A stretch of 64,000 nt of DNA from Nostoc sp. CHAB 5824 (GCF_020829665.1 NZ_JAIVFT010000008.1:124001-188000); one strand, 5' to 3'. Counted from the stretch's first letter, positions 27,145-36,034 are shown. Notes: generated by a model from the letters alone, not told the origin. Numbers and translations: made by a program.

Positions 27145-27261
27145 GGACTTATTGCAAAAGTGGGGAAAAGGGTAAGGGGGAAAGGGATGAAACTTTCCTT
27201 TTCCCTTTGCCCTCTTCCCCCTTCCCTACAAGAGTGCAAAAGGAACTTTTGCAAGAGGTCT
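27145..27261. mobile_element. MITE-like element, GGACTTATTGCAAAAGT family (copy 1)
   Basis: The left end GGACTTATTGCAAAAGT and right end ACTTTTGCAAGAGGTCT are inverted repeats around a G/A-rich then C/T-rich core that can fold on itself. A related copy in reverse orientation lies at about 30233..30368 (ends CACTTCTGCAAGAAGTCT). It lies upstream of 26529..27065 and may carry its promoter. Confidence 0.7.
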
Positions 27262-27359
27262 AGTAATTAAAACTGATATTTATAGCAATTGTACGAGAAA
27301 CAATTACTCTATCTTGGTAGTGGTGAGGCCGAATTGAACATTATTGATCGCTTGTCATT

Positions 27360-27920
27360 TCAAGGAAATTGAATTGTGATAGAGCGGGCGGTTTGCAAAT
27401 GTTGTTGCAGAGTTGGTAAAGTTTTAGTTGCCCAAGCTTTCAAGTCCTGATCCTGTCCTTGTTCTGCTTCACTCTGGAATAAGGATACAGTTTTAACATG
27501 ATCTTTAACCATCTGGTTCATGTATGCTTGGTCAAAAGCTGCGCCAGATAGCTTCGATAAATCAGCTTTCACTTTGCTATTCTCCTCATTAAGCTGTGTT
27601 GGAAGAGTGATACCCTTTTGGGCAGCTAATTGTTTTAGTTCATTGTTTGCTTGGGTATGCTCTTGAACCATCTGCTGTCCAAAGTTTTTCACCTCATTTT
27701 TCACCGCCTTTTCTGATGCCAACTGCCCAAGCTCTACTTCTGCCAAACCGCCCTGAGCAGCTTCAGTAACAAATTGCCTATCTGAATCGCTGAGAGTGTT
27801 TTGAGTTGATTGAGTTGGAGCTTGATTTGACTGAGCTATGGTTATATTTTGTCCAGAGATCGCAGTAAACACGCCAATGGCTATAAGCGTAGCCATCATA
27901 ACTATTTTGTGTTTGTTCAT
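27360..27920 (-). CDS. DUF4142 secreted ferritin-like protein
   Basis: The 186-aa protein has a signal peptide (about 1-30, ending near ITIAQS) and a four-helix DUF4142 domain: SDSDRQFVTEAAQGGLAEVE, LGQLASEKAVKNEVKNFGQQ, MVQEHTQANNELKQLAAQKG, and the C-terminal SLFQSEAEQGQDQDLKAWAT helix. Glu and His residues are spaced as in ferritin-like bundles, but metal binding is unproven. It is exported, probably periplasmic. Confidence 0.9.
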   Translation of the reverse strand: MNKHKIVMMATLIAIGVFTAISGQNITIAQSNQAPTQSTQNTLSDSDRQFVTEAAQGGLAEVELGQLASEKAVKNEVKNFGQQMVQEHTQANNELKQLAAQKGITLPTQLNEENSKVKADLSKLSGAAFDQAYMNQMVKDHVKTVSLFQSEAEQGQDQDLKAWATKTLPTLQQHLQTARSITIQFP

Positions 27921-28030
27921 AACTAAATTTTATCCTTTTTTAGTTAATAAAGTTTTTTGTGCAGCCATAAAACTGCTCAATCCAATTTGCTAGCAATTTA
28001 AAAAATGATTGTGACAGATGAAAATCCAAA

Positions 28031-28092
28031 TTGGTAAGCTGTTACGCATTTAATTTGTACAGAATTCAGTCCCTAGTCCCCAGTCCCCAATC
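28031..28092. repeat. Truncated TAAGCTG-family MITE left end
   Basis: The sequence GTAAGCTGTTACGCATTTAA followed by TTTGTACAGAATTCAG matches the left end of copies M4 and M5, but no right end follows. Short CCCTAGTCCCCAGTCCCC direct repeats continue up to the stop of the aldo/keto reductase gene. Confidence 0.65.
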
Positions 28093-29214
28093 TCATGTCT
28101 GCACTTGGCTTTGAGGTGGAAAGCCATGTTGGATTCTGCCTTCATCAGCATCAAACTGCTTGGAGGTTTTGAACAGTTCAAAACGCCCGTCGGCAGCATA
28201 TTGGGCACAACGATCGCGCAACGCTTGCATTTCTTTTGTCTGCATCGGTTGAAAACCACGAGCGATCGCTAAGTTTTGCCGCAGTACTTCCAGAGAATCA
28301 ATACCGCTGACGAGTGTAGCGATCGGTAAACTCATGACATAGCGAATGGCTTCTTGGGGAGTTACGACACCTTTTTTTACTGCATCAGCATTGCCGCTGA
28401 GACTTTTCATGCCAATTACGGCTATTCCCCGTTTGTTAAGTTCTGGTAACACCTGTCGCTCAAAACTGCGGAAGGTGGCATCAAAACAATTAAGCGGCAA
28501 TTGCACCGCATCAAATGGGTAATTGTAGGAGAGCATTTTTAGATGAATAGCGGGGTCTTTGTGACCCGTAAAGCCAACGAATCTGACTTTACCTTCTTTT
28601 TTCGCCTGATCCAGAGCTTCAATTGCCCCGTTGGCACGAAAAATCCTTTCTGGATCGTTGTCGTAAACAACTTCGTGGATTTGCCATAAGTCGAGATGGT
28701 CGGTTTTGAGACGACGCAGAGATTCTTCAAGTTGCTGCATTGCCACTTTGCGATCGCGTCCGTGGGTGCAAACCTTCGTCATCAAAAAAACTTTATCTCG
28801 TCGTCCTTGCAACGCCTCTCCCATCCACTCTTCACTACGATGCTTGTTATACTCCCAAGCGTTATCCATGAAGGTGATGCCATTGTCAATAGCTTCGTGG
28901 GTAATGCGAATCGCCTCTTCCTTGCTCTTTGCTTGTCCTAAAGTTGCACCTCCCAAAGCGATCGCCGACACTTTCACCCCTGTTTTTCCCAGCGGACGCA
29001 GAGGAATTTCACTAGTGTTGGTACTGTTTGTTGGAGTTGCAGATAATGCTGGAACCTCTGCTGCTTCTACTTCAGAATTGGCATTGAGGATGTGGTCAGC
29101 AAAAATTGCCCCTGCACCTGCACCGATAAAGCCTATTCCTTTTAAAAAATGTCGCCGCTTTACCTCTAAAGGTAGATGCTTTTGGGCGGCTGATTCATTG
29201 TTTTGATCTACCAT
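28093..29214 (-). CDS. Aldo/keto reductase with Tat signal
   Basis: The 373-aa protein has a twin-arginine signal (RRHFLKGIGFIGAGAG, Arg20-Arg21) followed by an AKR barrel: IALGGATLGQ, FMDNAWEYNKHRSEEWMG (catalytic Asp and Tyr), VFLMTKVCTHG (Lys), DLWQIHEV (His), and the C-terminal cofactor region. All four AKR catalytic residues are present. Export in folded form with bound NADP cofactor through Tat is implied, though some such proteins carry an iron-sulfur-like C-terminus; here only a lone RDRCAQYAADGR segment is seen. Confidence 0.92.
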   Translation of the reverse strand: MVDQNNESAAQKHLPLEVKRRHFLKGIGFIGAGAGAIFADHILNANSEVEAAEVPALSATPTNSTNTSEIPLRPLGKTGVKVSAIALGGATLGQAKSKEEAIRITHEAIDNGITFMDNAWEYNKHRSEEWMGEALQGRRDKVFLMTKVCTHGRDRKVAMQQLEESLRRLKTDHLDLWQIHEVVYDNDPERIFRANGAIEALDQAKKEGKVRFVGFTGHKDPAIHLKMLSYNYPFDAVQLPLNCFDATFRSFERQVLPELNKRGIAVIGMKSLSGNADAVKKGVVTPQEAIRYVMSLPIATLVSGIDSLEVLRQNLAIARGFQPMQTKEMQALRDRCAQYAADGRFELFKTSKQFDADEGRIQHGFPPQSQVQT

Positions 29215-29271
29215 TAGTTTTTTGTAATTAAAAATACTTAAGTTTTGTCAAGCCGATTACATCTCTGAAAA

Positions 29272-29375
29272 TAATTCGTAATCAGTAATTAAATCCTTAA
29301 CTACGAATTACATTAGCGAGTCCGCGAGCGTCATTACGTAGCTTGCTTCTCGCCGGAGGCGAGTATTACGAATTA
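29272..29375. mobile_element. MITE-like element, TAATTCGTAAT family (copy 1)
   Basis: Perfect 11-bp inverted ends (TAATTCGTAAT / ATTACGAATTA) flank a 104-bp element. The interior contains TACGTAGCTTGCTTCTCGCC and the hairpin CTCGCC/GGCGAG. A shorter relative is at 47529..47582. It lies between the PNPOx-like gene and the aldo/keto reductase gene. Confidence 0.75.
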
Positions 29376-29393
29376 ATTACAGGCGTGATGGTG

Positions 29394-29837
29394 TCAAAAA
29401 CTAATTGTTTGTGGCTTGAAACTCGATACACTATCCCAATAATTAACCTGGTTAATATTCACCTTAAGTAAAGCAATATCAGGTTCATCCAGTCCTTTAG
29501 GAAACCAGGTTTGAAGTTCCGGCTTCCATAGCTCTCGCATTTTATTGCGGTCTTTCACGAGTTGTGCTGTACCTGAGATAGAAACGTATCGCTGCTGTTC
29601 GGGTGACGAGAAACTAATATTTACCTGCTCATGGTGTTCAATTTCAGTCACCTTATGGGAACCAGCATAGGTAAAGAACCAGAGTGTGGCTTCCGAGTTC
29701 ATCTCACCACTTTTTGACATAGGGTAACTATGCAAACTGCCATCATCATCGACTGTGGTAAACATACCATAATCAATATTTTTGATTAGTTCATGCAGCT
29801 TTTGAATCTGTTGATCGCGGTCTGTAGAAGTTGCCAT
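29394..29837 (-). CDS. Pyridoxamine 5'-phosphate oxidase-like general stress protein
   Basis: The 147-aa protein has the split-barrel flavin-binding fold of general stress protein 26: LIKNIDYGMFTTVDDDGSLH, SYPMSKSGEMNSEATLWFFT, VNISFSSPEQQRYVSISGTA and the C-terminal LLKVNINQVNYWDS. It probably binds FMN or a related cofactor. It is cytoplasmic and faces the aldo/keto reductase gene with a MITE between them. Confidence 0.9.
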   Translation of the reverse strand: MATSTDRDQQIQKLHELIKNIDYGMFTTVDDDGSLHSYPMSKSGEMNSEATLWFFTYAGSHKVTEIEHHEQVNISFSSPEQQRYVSISGTAQLVKDRNKMRELWKPELQTWFPKGLDEPDIALLKVNINQVNYWDSVSSFKPQTISF

Positions 29838-30467
29838 TGTTTGTACTCTTTTCTCTATTTGCTTTTCCTTGACTGTAATTTTCGATTACAACTAAGTTTC
29901 ATGCTGGTAAAGTTATTTTTTAGTATTAACCTTTTTTGTTTAAATTGCGTGAGCCTACAGATGGAATTATCCTAAAATTAGCTTTTTGAGTTATATCTAT
30001 AGAGATAATGGTTGAGAGTGACTTTCTGTGCCTATACAACTCTTAGGCATAGTAAGGTGAATTTCATGCTTATTTCTTTAGACATAAATTTTATAAATTT
30101 TGGATTAAATTCAAACTGCCTCTCTAACTTTAGGATGATGAATCTATAGCAATCCGAAATCATTCATAAAAAAATGCGTAAACTAAAATCTGGTTTCTTT
30201 TTTAACTGAACTAATGCGTACCACCTTGAGCATAAGCCCTGTGAAAGTACTCTTGTAGGGAAAGGGGATGTATATATAGCAAAGGGAAAGGGAAAATTCC
30301 ATCCTTACCCTTTGCCCCTTATCTCCACCTTCCCCCTTACCATGCATCCCCACTTCTGCAAGAAGTCTAATGAGGAGCATTTCCAGACTCTGACTGGAAA
30401 CGAGGTTTTAAAGGGGTTTTAGCTTAAATCTTGTAGTTTGAGTTATTTTCACCGACTTATTTACTGA

Positions 30468-30841
30468 GAAAGCATTTAAACATTTTAAGAAAGTCAAATG
30501 TCATTTTGCTTACGGAAAACACTGAAATGAGTAAGTAAACTGGGGTTTGAGAAAGTCAAATGTCATTTTGCTTGCGGAAAACACCAAAATGAGTAAGTAA
30601 ACTGGGGTTTGAGAAAGTCAAATGTCATTTTGTTTGCGGAAAACACCAAAATGAGTAAGTAAACTGGGGTTTGAGAAAGTCAAATGTCATTTTGTTTGCG
30701 GAAAACACCAAAATGAGTAAGTAAACTGGGGTTTGAGAAAGTAAACAGGCATTTTGAGAAAGCATTTAAGTATTTTGAGGAAGCAAACAGGCATTTTGAT
30801 AAAGCAATTAGGCTTTTTGATAAAGTAATCAGCAAATATAC
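30468..30841. repeat. 21-bp-period tandem array with 62-bp higher-order units (T1)
   Basis: Four 62-bp units start at 30489, 30551, 30613 and 30675; each splits into 21+21+20 bp subunits (GAAAGTCAAATGTCATTTTG, TTGCGGAAAACACCAAAATG, GTAAGTAAACTGGGGTTTGA). They are flanked by one 21-bp unit upstream (30468) and five degenerate 21-bp units downstream (30737-30841), for example GAAAGCATTTAAGTATTTTG. The phase is kept throughout. Confidence 0.9.
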
Positions 30842-30975
30842 TTAACGATTAAAAATTAAGGCTGCACATAGCTTGCTTCCCGTCCGCCCTTTACGTCCCG
30901 TAGGGAAGGATACAAAGCCGACGCTCAGATAACTCAAAAACTTTTCCGTTCAACTTTTATTTAATCTGCTTAATA

Positions 30976-31036
30976 TATAGCGGTTCTCGTTTACGTGAGG
31001 TACACCCGTAGGGGCACGGCATGCCGTGCCCCTACA
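30976..31036. mobile_element. Truncated MITE, TATAGCGGTTC family
   Basis: TATAGCGGTTCTCGTTTACG, then GAGGTACACCC and a perfect 28-bp palindrome with arms GTAGGGGCACGGCA (31008..31035), match the first half of the full element at 51996..52101. The right half is missing here. Confidence 0.8.
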
Positions 31037-31217
31037 CCTTGCTTAACCAATCTTTTTGCAGGAATGATGACCATAGTTATTATATTTTTTGCAATTGTTA
31101 AATTTGTACCCTCTGAATGAGTCTCTTCAACCTATAGCAGGAGTGTGATGCCCCATTAAGCGCTTACTATGAAGAACTAGGAAATCAAATTGCAGTATAT
31201 TATCTGCCTTTCAAATT

Positions 31218-31409
31218 ATGGACTGGAAGTACAGGTGGAAAAATGGCTATCGACCAAGCCGAGATGAAGCGGCAAAAAACCCTCATTTGTTAGATGAGAG
31301 TCAATTCGATAACGAGCAAGACCGAAAGCTAGCTGAAGAATCTGCAAGAAAGCATTTGGGCATACCTGCACCAACCTTAGACGAAGATCAGTCAATATTA
31401 CCTCATTAG
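31218..31409 (+). CDS. Small charged protein, unknown
   Basis: The 63-aa frame (ATG 31218) is hydrophilic and rich in Asp, Glu, Lys and Arg (MDWKYRWKNGYRPSRDEAAK then NPHLLDESQFDNEQDRKLAE). It has no repeat character and uses ordinary codons, unlike the surrounding noncoding DNA. I do not recognise it; it may be a small conserved Nostocales protein. No good ribosome site is visible. Confidence 0.5.
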   Translation: MDWKYRWKNGYRPSRDEAAKNPHLLDESQFDNEQDRKLAEESARKHLGIPAPTLDEDQSILPH

Positions 31410-31493
31410 CTTTGCCTAATGAAAAGGCTCAATAAATAACACCATTTCCAAAAATCTTTGCAACAAATTGGCTGTAGGGGCGTATAGCTCTAA

Positions 31494-31680
31494 ATTGGTG
31501 TCAACTTAATGTAAAAGCTAATGTAGAACAAGCTTTTATAAATTATCGTTCCCAGTCTCAGACTGGGAATGCCCATTAGGAGGCTCCGCCTCCAGAATTA
31601 GCGGCAGAGCCGCAATGAAGTGCATTTCCAGCCTTTGGCTGGAAACGAGGTCTTAAAGAAGTTTTAGTTTAAGTTGACAC
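31494..31680. mobile_element. Structured MITE, ATTGGTGTCAACTTAA family (copy 2)
   Basis: The ends ATTGGTGTCAACTTAA and TTAAGTTGACAC enclose four successive hairpins: TTCCCAGTCT/AGACTGGGAA, GGAGGC/GCCTCC, GCGGC/GCCGC and TTTCCAGCC/GGCTGGAAA. GTATAGCT occurs just outside both ends, a likely target duplication. It is about 190 bp, very like copy 1 at 19070..19270. Confidence 0.85.
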
Positions 31681-31797
31681 GTATGTATAGCTGTACGTCC
31701 CTAATCATGTATCTGTAGCAAGAATTTTGTTAAATAATACAACGCTTGGGCATTTTTGTGCCTATGTATGCTTTCCACCATTAAAAAGTTCGATAAA

Positions 31798-32349
31798 ATG
31801 CAGATTACTCAACTTTTCAATCGATTAAACAATAGGAAATTCACAAAGTTACTCACTCAAACAGTAGCTTTAGGTGTTGGTGCTATCGTTCTATTCTCAA
31901 GTACTAATGCTAATGCTGCCGAACAAGTTGTTTTAAAGTATGGTACTTTTCAGGGGCAAATATCTGTTCAAGAATTAACTCAGTTTACAGAAACTGGCAA
32001 AACTACACCTACGTTAACAGCTTATTTGCAGGCTGCCCAACAAGACTCCGCAGTAGCTCGTAAGGCACTTAAAGCTTCGATAAAAGCCGATCCTGCCTTT
32101 TTAAATAGCTTACTATCTAGCTGGGCAGGGCCAGTTTTGGTTAACCAAATTGGTGAAGTAGTTCACCCTCCCGCAGGACAACTAAATCAACAGGCGCTGC
32201 AAAGTGCTTTAAGTGCATCTATTAAACAAAATGGTGAAGTTACACTGCTTGGAGCCATTCAGAATTATCCAAATACTTCTGTTGAACTTGAAGGAGATCG
32301 TCTCATCCCTGTTTATGAACGCCTAAGCAATCTTGCAGAGTTATTGTGA
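31798..32349 (+). CDS. DUF1400-type secreted protein
   Basis: The 183-aa product (ATG 31798) has an N-terminal signal (TKLLTQTVALGVGAIVLFSS, cleavage near NANAA) and a DUF1400-like domain: AEQVVLKYGTFQGQISVQEL, FTETGKTTPTLTAYLQAA and the C-terminal NYPNTSVELEGDRLIPVYER. In cyanobacteria DUF1400 is often fused to an alpha/beta hydrolase; here only the N-terminal domain is present. Upstream in-frame starts (TTG 31756, ATG 31768) would add residues that do not look like signal sequence. Confidence 0.8.
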   Translation: MQITQLFNRLNNRKFTKLLTQTVALGVGAIVLFSSTNANAAEQVVLKYGTFQGQISVQELTQFTETGKTTPTLTAYLQAAQQDSAVARKALKASIKADPAFLNSLLSSWAGPVLVNQIGEVVHPPAGQLNQQALQSALSASIKQNGEVTLLGAIQNYPNTSVELEGDRLIPVYERLSNLAELL

Positions 32350-32353
32350 GGGT

Positions 32354-32501
32354 TAAGCTGATGCGCGTCTAAAGTAAATAAACACTCTTGATGATTGTTA
32401 ACTGTTGACCGGTTTTCAGTCATCAGTCATCAGTCATCAGTCATCAGTCATCAATCATCAGTCATCAGGTAAATGTACAATATTATTTGCGTAACAGCTT
32501 A
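32354..32501. mobile_element. MITE, TAAGCTG family (copy M3), with expanded heptamers
   Basis: The 148-bp element runs TAAGCTGATGCGCG...GCGTAACAGCTTA, starting 5 bp after the DUF1400 gene stop. Its core has about eight CAGTCAT-type heptamers, more than copies M1 (about three) or M2 (about five), so copy number varies between elements. Confidence 0.88.
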
Positions 32502-32679
32502 GTAGACACAATACAGTTGTCATCAGATGATTGGTTTGGTGTTTTAATAATCGTAAATTGTTAGTCAAGCTCGCGATGAAGTTAATACTTATGAGTCTAT
32601 CTTAGGGTTCATGCTCTGTTACTTAGAAATTCCCTAATCTAAATGTAGAGTTTAGTCTAAAAATAGGGAAAAAAATTGT

Positions 32680-33252
32680 ATGACAACCGATGTTTCTAGA
32701 GATATTAAGAAGGATGTTAATGGGTCGCTGATAAGTGGTGTTATTTTGAGTATTTTAGGCGTTATTGCGATCGCAGCGCCTAGTCTCTCAACCATATTCG
32801 CCGAGACTTGGGTTGCGGTAATTTTGATTTTCGCCGGATTTACAAAACTAGTTTATGCCACTCAAACCCGCCACCAAGGAGGTTTTATTTGGAAACTTCT
32901 CTTGAGCGGACTCTATATTGCAACGGGTGTAATGCTGTTTGTTTATCCTTATACGGGTATTCTCACACTAACTCTGTTGCTTGGCAGCTTTTTGCTGGCT
33001 GAAGGTACATTCGAGTTAATTCTGGCATTCAAATTACGTCCGCAACAGAACTGGACATGGATACTAGGTGATGGAATTATTACGCTAGTGTTAGGTGCAA
33101 TGATTTGGTTCCAGTGGCCCTTTAATGCGCCCTGGCTTCTTGGAACACTAGTTGGTGTGAGCATTATTTTCACTGGCGTTTCACGGGTGATGCTGTCGTT
33201 GAATGCGCGTTCTACCTTGAATCCTACTAACGAAGCTGCAAACCCTACTTAG
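32680..33252 (+). CDS. HdeD-family (DUF308) membrane protein
   Basis: The 190-aa protein has six closely spaced helices in three HdeD-type pairs (LISGVILSILGVIAIAAP, WVAVILIFAGFTKLVYA, LLLSGLYIATGVMLFVYP, LTLTLLLGSFLLAEGTFE, WILGDGIITLVLGAMIW, LLGTLVGVSIIFTGVSRV). HdeD is linked to acid stress in enterobacteria; the role in cyanobacteria is unknown. It is probably an inner-membrane protein. Confidence 0.92.
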   Translation: MTTDVSRDIKKDVNGSLISGVILSILGVIAIAAPSLSTIFAETWVAVILIFAGFTKLVYATQTRHQGGFIWKLLLSGLYIATGVMLFVYPYTGILTLTLLLGSFLLAEGTFELILAFKLRPQQNWTWILGDGIITLVLGAMIWFQWPFNAPWLLGTLVGVSIIFTGVSRVMLSLNARSTLNPTNEAANPT

Positions 33253-33479
33253 TAGATGGGGAATGGGGAAGAAGCAGGGAGCAGGGGGAAAATTCCTCTT
33301 TTCTGCACCCTTCCCCCTGCCCCCCGCCCCTCTGCCTCTTCTGCCCAATGCCCAAACTTGAGTAGTGAAAGTTTATAAGATATTGCAGCAGCGTAGGCGC
33401 AGCCCGCCGCAGGCATCGCCCTGATATTGCTAAATTAACTAAGGAAATCAAAATCAAGCCAGCTAGCTGCTTTTCAACA
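33253..33479. repeat. G/C-strand-biased inverted repeat and short dispersed repeat
   Basis: A purine-rich block (33257-33290, GGGAAGAAGCAGGGAGCAGG) and a pyrimidine-rich block (33300-33345) could pair as a long imperfect hairpin. A short dispersed repeat (AGCGTAGGCGCAGCCCGCCG) follows at about 33390. No gene is seen. Confidence 0.55.
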
Positions 33480-35570
33480 ATGGTATCTATTGCTACTTCC
33501 TTCTCGGATATTCAAAACCATTGGGCACGCTTATTTATTACAGCCTTAGCCCAACGTGGTATTGTCAGTGGGTTGCCAAATGGTACGTATCGCCCCGATA
33601 ACTCACTTACTCGCGCTGAATTTGCCGCCATCATCGCCAAGGCATTTCCCACAGTTCCCAAGAAGCGGCAGTATGTCCCTTTTGTTGATGTACCTACTAA
33701 TTATTGGGCAGCAGCCGCCATTCAAGCAGCTTACGAAAAAGCATTTATTAGCGGGTTTCCTGATAAAAGTTTCCGTTCCGCTAACCGAATTACTAGGGTA
33801 GAAGTTTTAGTTTCTTTGGTAGCAGGCTTAGAAATTGCCACTAAAGTAAAACCTGACCTCCTTTCAGCACTCCCACAAATTTATCAAGATTCTGTTCAAA
33901 TTCCTGGCTATGGTAAAAATCACATAGCTATTGCCACCAGCGCTGGATTAGTAGTTAGTTTCCCAAATATCAAATTACTCAATCCCAATCTCGCAGCCAC
34001 CCGTGCAGATGTGGCAGTGATAATTTATCAAGCTTTGCTGTATTTAGGTGAGGCAGAAAAGATTGCTTCTAATTACCTTGTGGTGCCGCCAACACCAACA
34101 CCAACACCGACACCAACACCAATACCAACACCCACACCAATACCGATACCAACCCCGACACCCACACCCACACCTGTAGGTAGCGTTAGGGTAAATCATA
34201 CTCGGGAATTCCGGGGAGCGTGGGTAGCATGTGTGTGGAATAGTAATTGGCCTTCCAAGGCAGGACTTTCTGTTGCCCAACAAAAAGCTGAACTCAGCGA
34301 GATTATTAGTAAATTACAAGCATTAAACTTCAATGCCCTTATCTTCCAGGTGCGGCCAGAGGGAGACGCTTTATATGAATCTCAATTAGAGCCTTGGAGT
34401 GCTTGGATTACAGGAACTCAGGGTAAAGTACCAGAACCATTTTATGATCCTTTAGCGTTTGCGATCGCAGAATGTCACAAGCGCAATATTGAACTCCATG
34501 CTTGGTTCAACCCTTACCGCGCCAGCACTTCCACCGACCCAGCTAAAACAGTTCGTCCCCACATAGCAGCTACCAATCCAGAAAGCGTTTATTTGTGGAA
34601 AACTCAACGCTGGATGGATCCAGGACTGAAAATAGTTCAAGATAGAGCTTACAACGTAATTCTCGATGTAGTGAAGCGCTATGATGTTGATGGCATTCAC
34701 TTAGATGATTATTTTTATCCATATCCCATCGAGGGACAACCTTTCCCCGATGATAAAACCTACGCTGCATATAAAGTAGCTGGTGGTACACTCAGCCTTG
34801 GCGACTGGCGACGAGACAATGTTAACAGAATGGTACAACGCCTCTGGCAGGGAATTAAAGCAACCAAACCCGACGTTAAATTTGGTATTAGTCCCTTTGG
34901 CATTTATCGCCCCGGACAACCCACTGGTATTACTGGGTTAGATGCTTACAACGTGCTGTATGCCGACGCGAAGAAATGGCTAGCAGAAGGCTGGATTGAT
35001 TATATCGCCCCTCAACTTTACTGGCGCACAGACCAAACACAACAAAGTTATTCCGCGTTGCTAAAGTGGTGGACACAGGTAAACACAAAGCAAAGACACG
35101 TTTACGCTGGTAACAATCTCACAGAACCAAGCAACAAGAGTCGGGAGAGTGATGAGATTGAAAAGCAGGTGAAAATTAGTCGTAGCCAAGCTGGAAATTT
35201 GTCATTGGGGAATATCTTCTTTAATGTCGGTGTTTTGACAGAAAATAGTCAAGGCATTGCTGATAAATTCCAAAGTCTGCTTTATAACAAACCTGCGCTA
35301 GCTCCAACTTTGTCTTGGCAGGATACAACACCGCCCCCTCCACCCATTGAACTACAAGTCAATAACCGCAAACTGAGTTGGCAGCCTGGTGATAATCAGC
35401 CAGTTCGTTCCTGGACACTTTATCGGCAAACTGGCGATACTTGGACAATTCAACGAATTTTGTCTGCTGGCACAACTTTTGCTACCGTCCAACAAGCGGG
35501 AACCTATGCCGTGTGTGCGGTGGATAGATTGGCGAATGAAAGTGTGGGAACAGTTATTACAGTTAGTTGA
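33480..35570 (+). CDS. SLH-domain protein with GHL10-type glycoside hydrolase domain
   Basis: The 696-aa protein begins with three SLH repeats (about 6-50 SFSDIQNHWARLFITALAQR, 66-110, 130-185), which bind secondary wall polymers or anchor to peptidoglycan. A Pro-Thr repeat linker (about 200-235) leads to a DUF187/GHL10 hydrolase domain (REFRGAWVACVWNSNWPSKA ... LNFNALIFQVRPEGDALYES ... VDGIHLDDYFYPYPI ... FGISPFGIYRP), with a C-terminal fibronectin-like segment. No signal peptide is seen at this start, odd for an SLH protein. Confidence 0.88.
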   Translation: MVSIATSFSDIQNHWARLFITALAQRGIVSGLPNGTYRPDNSLTRAEFAAIIAKAFPTVPKKRQYVPFVDVPTNYWAAAAIQAAYEKAFISGFPDKSFRSANRITRVEVLVSLVAGLEIATKVKPDLLSALPQIYQDSVQIPGYGKNHIAIATSAGLVVSFPNIKLLNPNLAATRADVAVIIYQALLYLGEAEKIASNYLVVPPTPTPTPTPTPIPTPTPIPIPTPTPTPTPVGSVRVNHTREFRGAWVACVWNSNWPSKAGLSVAQQKAELSEIISKLQALNFNALIFQVRPEGDALYESQLEPWSAWITGTQGKVPEPFYDPLAFAIAECHKRNIELHAWFNPYRASTSTDPAKTVRPHIAATNPESVYLWKTQRWMDPGLKIVQDRAYNVILDVVKRYDVDGIHLDDYFYPYPIEGQPFPDDKTYAAYKVAGGTLSLGDWRRDNVNRMVQRLWQGIKATKPDVKFGISPFGIYRPGQPTGITGLDAYNVLYADAKKWLAEGWIDYIAPQLYWRTDQTQQSYSALLKWWTQVNTKQRHVYAGNNLTEPSNKSRESDEIEKQVKISRSQAGNLSLGNIFFNVGVLTENSQGIADKFQSLLYNKPALAPTLSWQDTTPPPPPIELQVNNRKLSWQPGDNQPVRSWTLYRQTGDTWTIQRILSAGTTFATVQQAGTYAVCAVDRLANESVGTVITVS

Positions 35571-35607
35571 ACAAAAGTGCTGCCTACGTACTTATGCTGA
35601 ACCAGTT

Positions 35608-35631
35608 AAGGCCGATTGGATAGTCGGCCTT
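35608..35631 (+). terminator. Probable terminator of the SLH-hydrolase gene
   Basis: The stem AAGGCCGA/TCGGCCTT with an 8-base loop lies 38 bp after the stop codon. A short T run follows (TTTACTG). Position and GC-rich stem suit termination. Confidence 0.65.
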
Positions 35632-35700
35632 TACTGATTGCTGTGCCATAAAATCTATACACTTATGTGCAAGTCTGTTTGCATAGTTCACGCATAGTCA

Positions 35701-35821
35701 TAAGCTGTCGCGCATTTAACTTGCACATCTTTTCGTGTTGGCTGTTGACAGTTGACAGTTAACCGTCAGCGGTCAACAAATTTCATTCCTTCACTGTGTA
35801 ATTTAGAAGCGTAATAGCTTA
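35701..35821. mobile_element. MITE, TAAGCTG family (copy M5)
   Basis: The 121-bp element runs TAAGCTGTCGCGCATTTAAC...GCGTAATAGCTTA and is nearly identical to M4 (19768..19887), including GTTGACAGTTGACAGTTAAC in the core. It lies in the 464-bp gap before the RND adaptor gene, which is otherwise AT-rich without a gene. Confidence 0.88.
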
Positions 35822-36034
35822 TCCATTTTTTTGATGAACAATTGAGATTTGCATAGGTTTTAAGGAGCGGATTCACCTTTCGGTAGATTTAGACAGAATT
35901 ATCAAAACAGTATATTTGGATGGGGTAACACATAATTTGCCACAAAACCTCATGCCCAATCAGTAATTTCTATATCAACAGATGAAATTTTGATTTAATT
36001 CAAGTTAATTTGTTCCTTAAGTTCCTCATAAGCC

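Larger units (their letters stand above)
29838..31217. other. Gene-free repeat region of 1.4 kb
   Basis: No coding frame is supportable here. In order it holds: AT-rich DNA (29838-30180), a GACTTCTTGCA-type element (about 30233-30368), an orphan right end of the GTGTCAACTTAA family (30382-30430), the 21/62-bp array (30468-30841), short dispersed repeats (30870-30912), a truncated TATAGCGGTTC element with a perfect 28-bp palindrome (30976-31036), and AT-rich sequence up to the small ORF at 31218. Confidence 0.7.

Noticed and set aside
27066..27254. 63-residue N-terminal extension of the glycine-zipper protein
   Set aside because: It is encoded by the GGACTTATTGCA element and flanks; the family-like sequence starts at MNYLVAVLPDR (27065).
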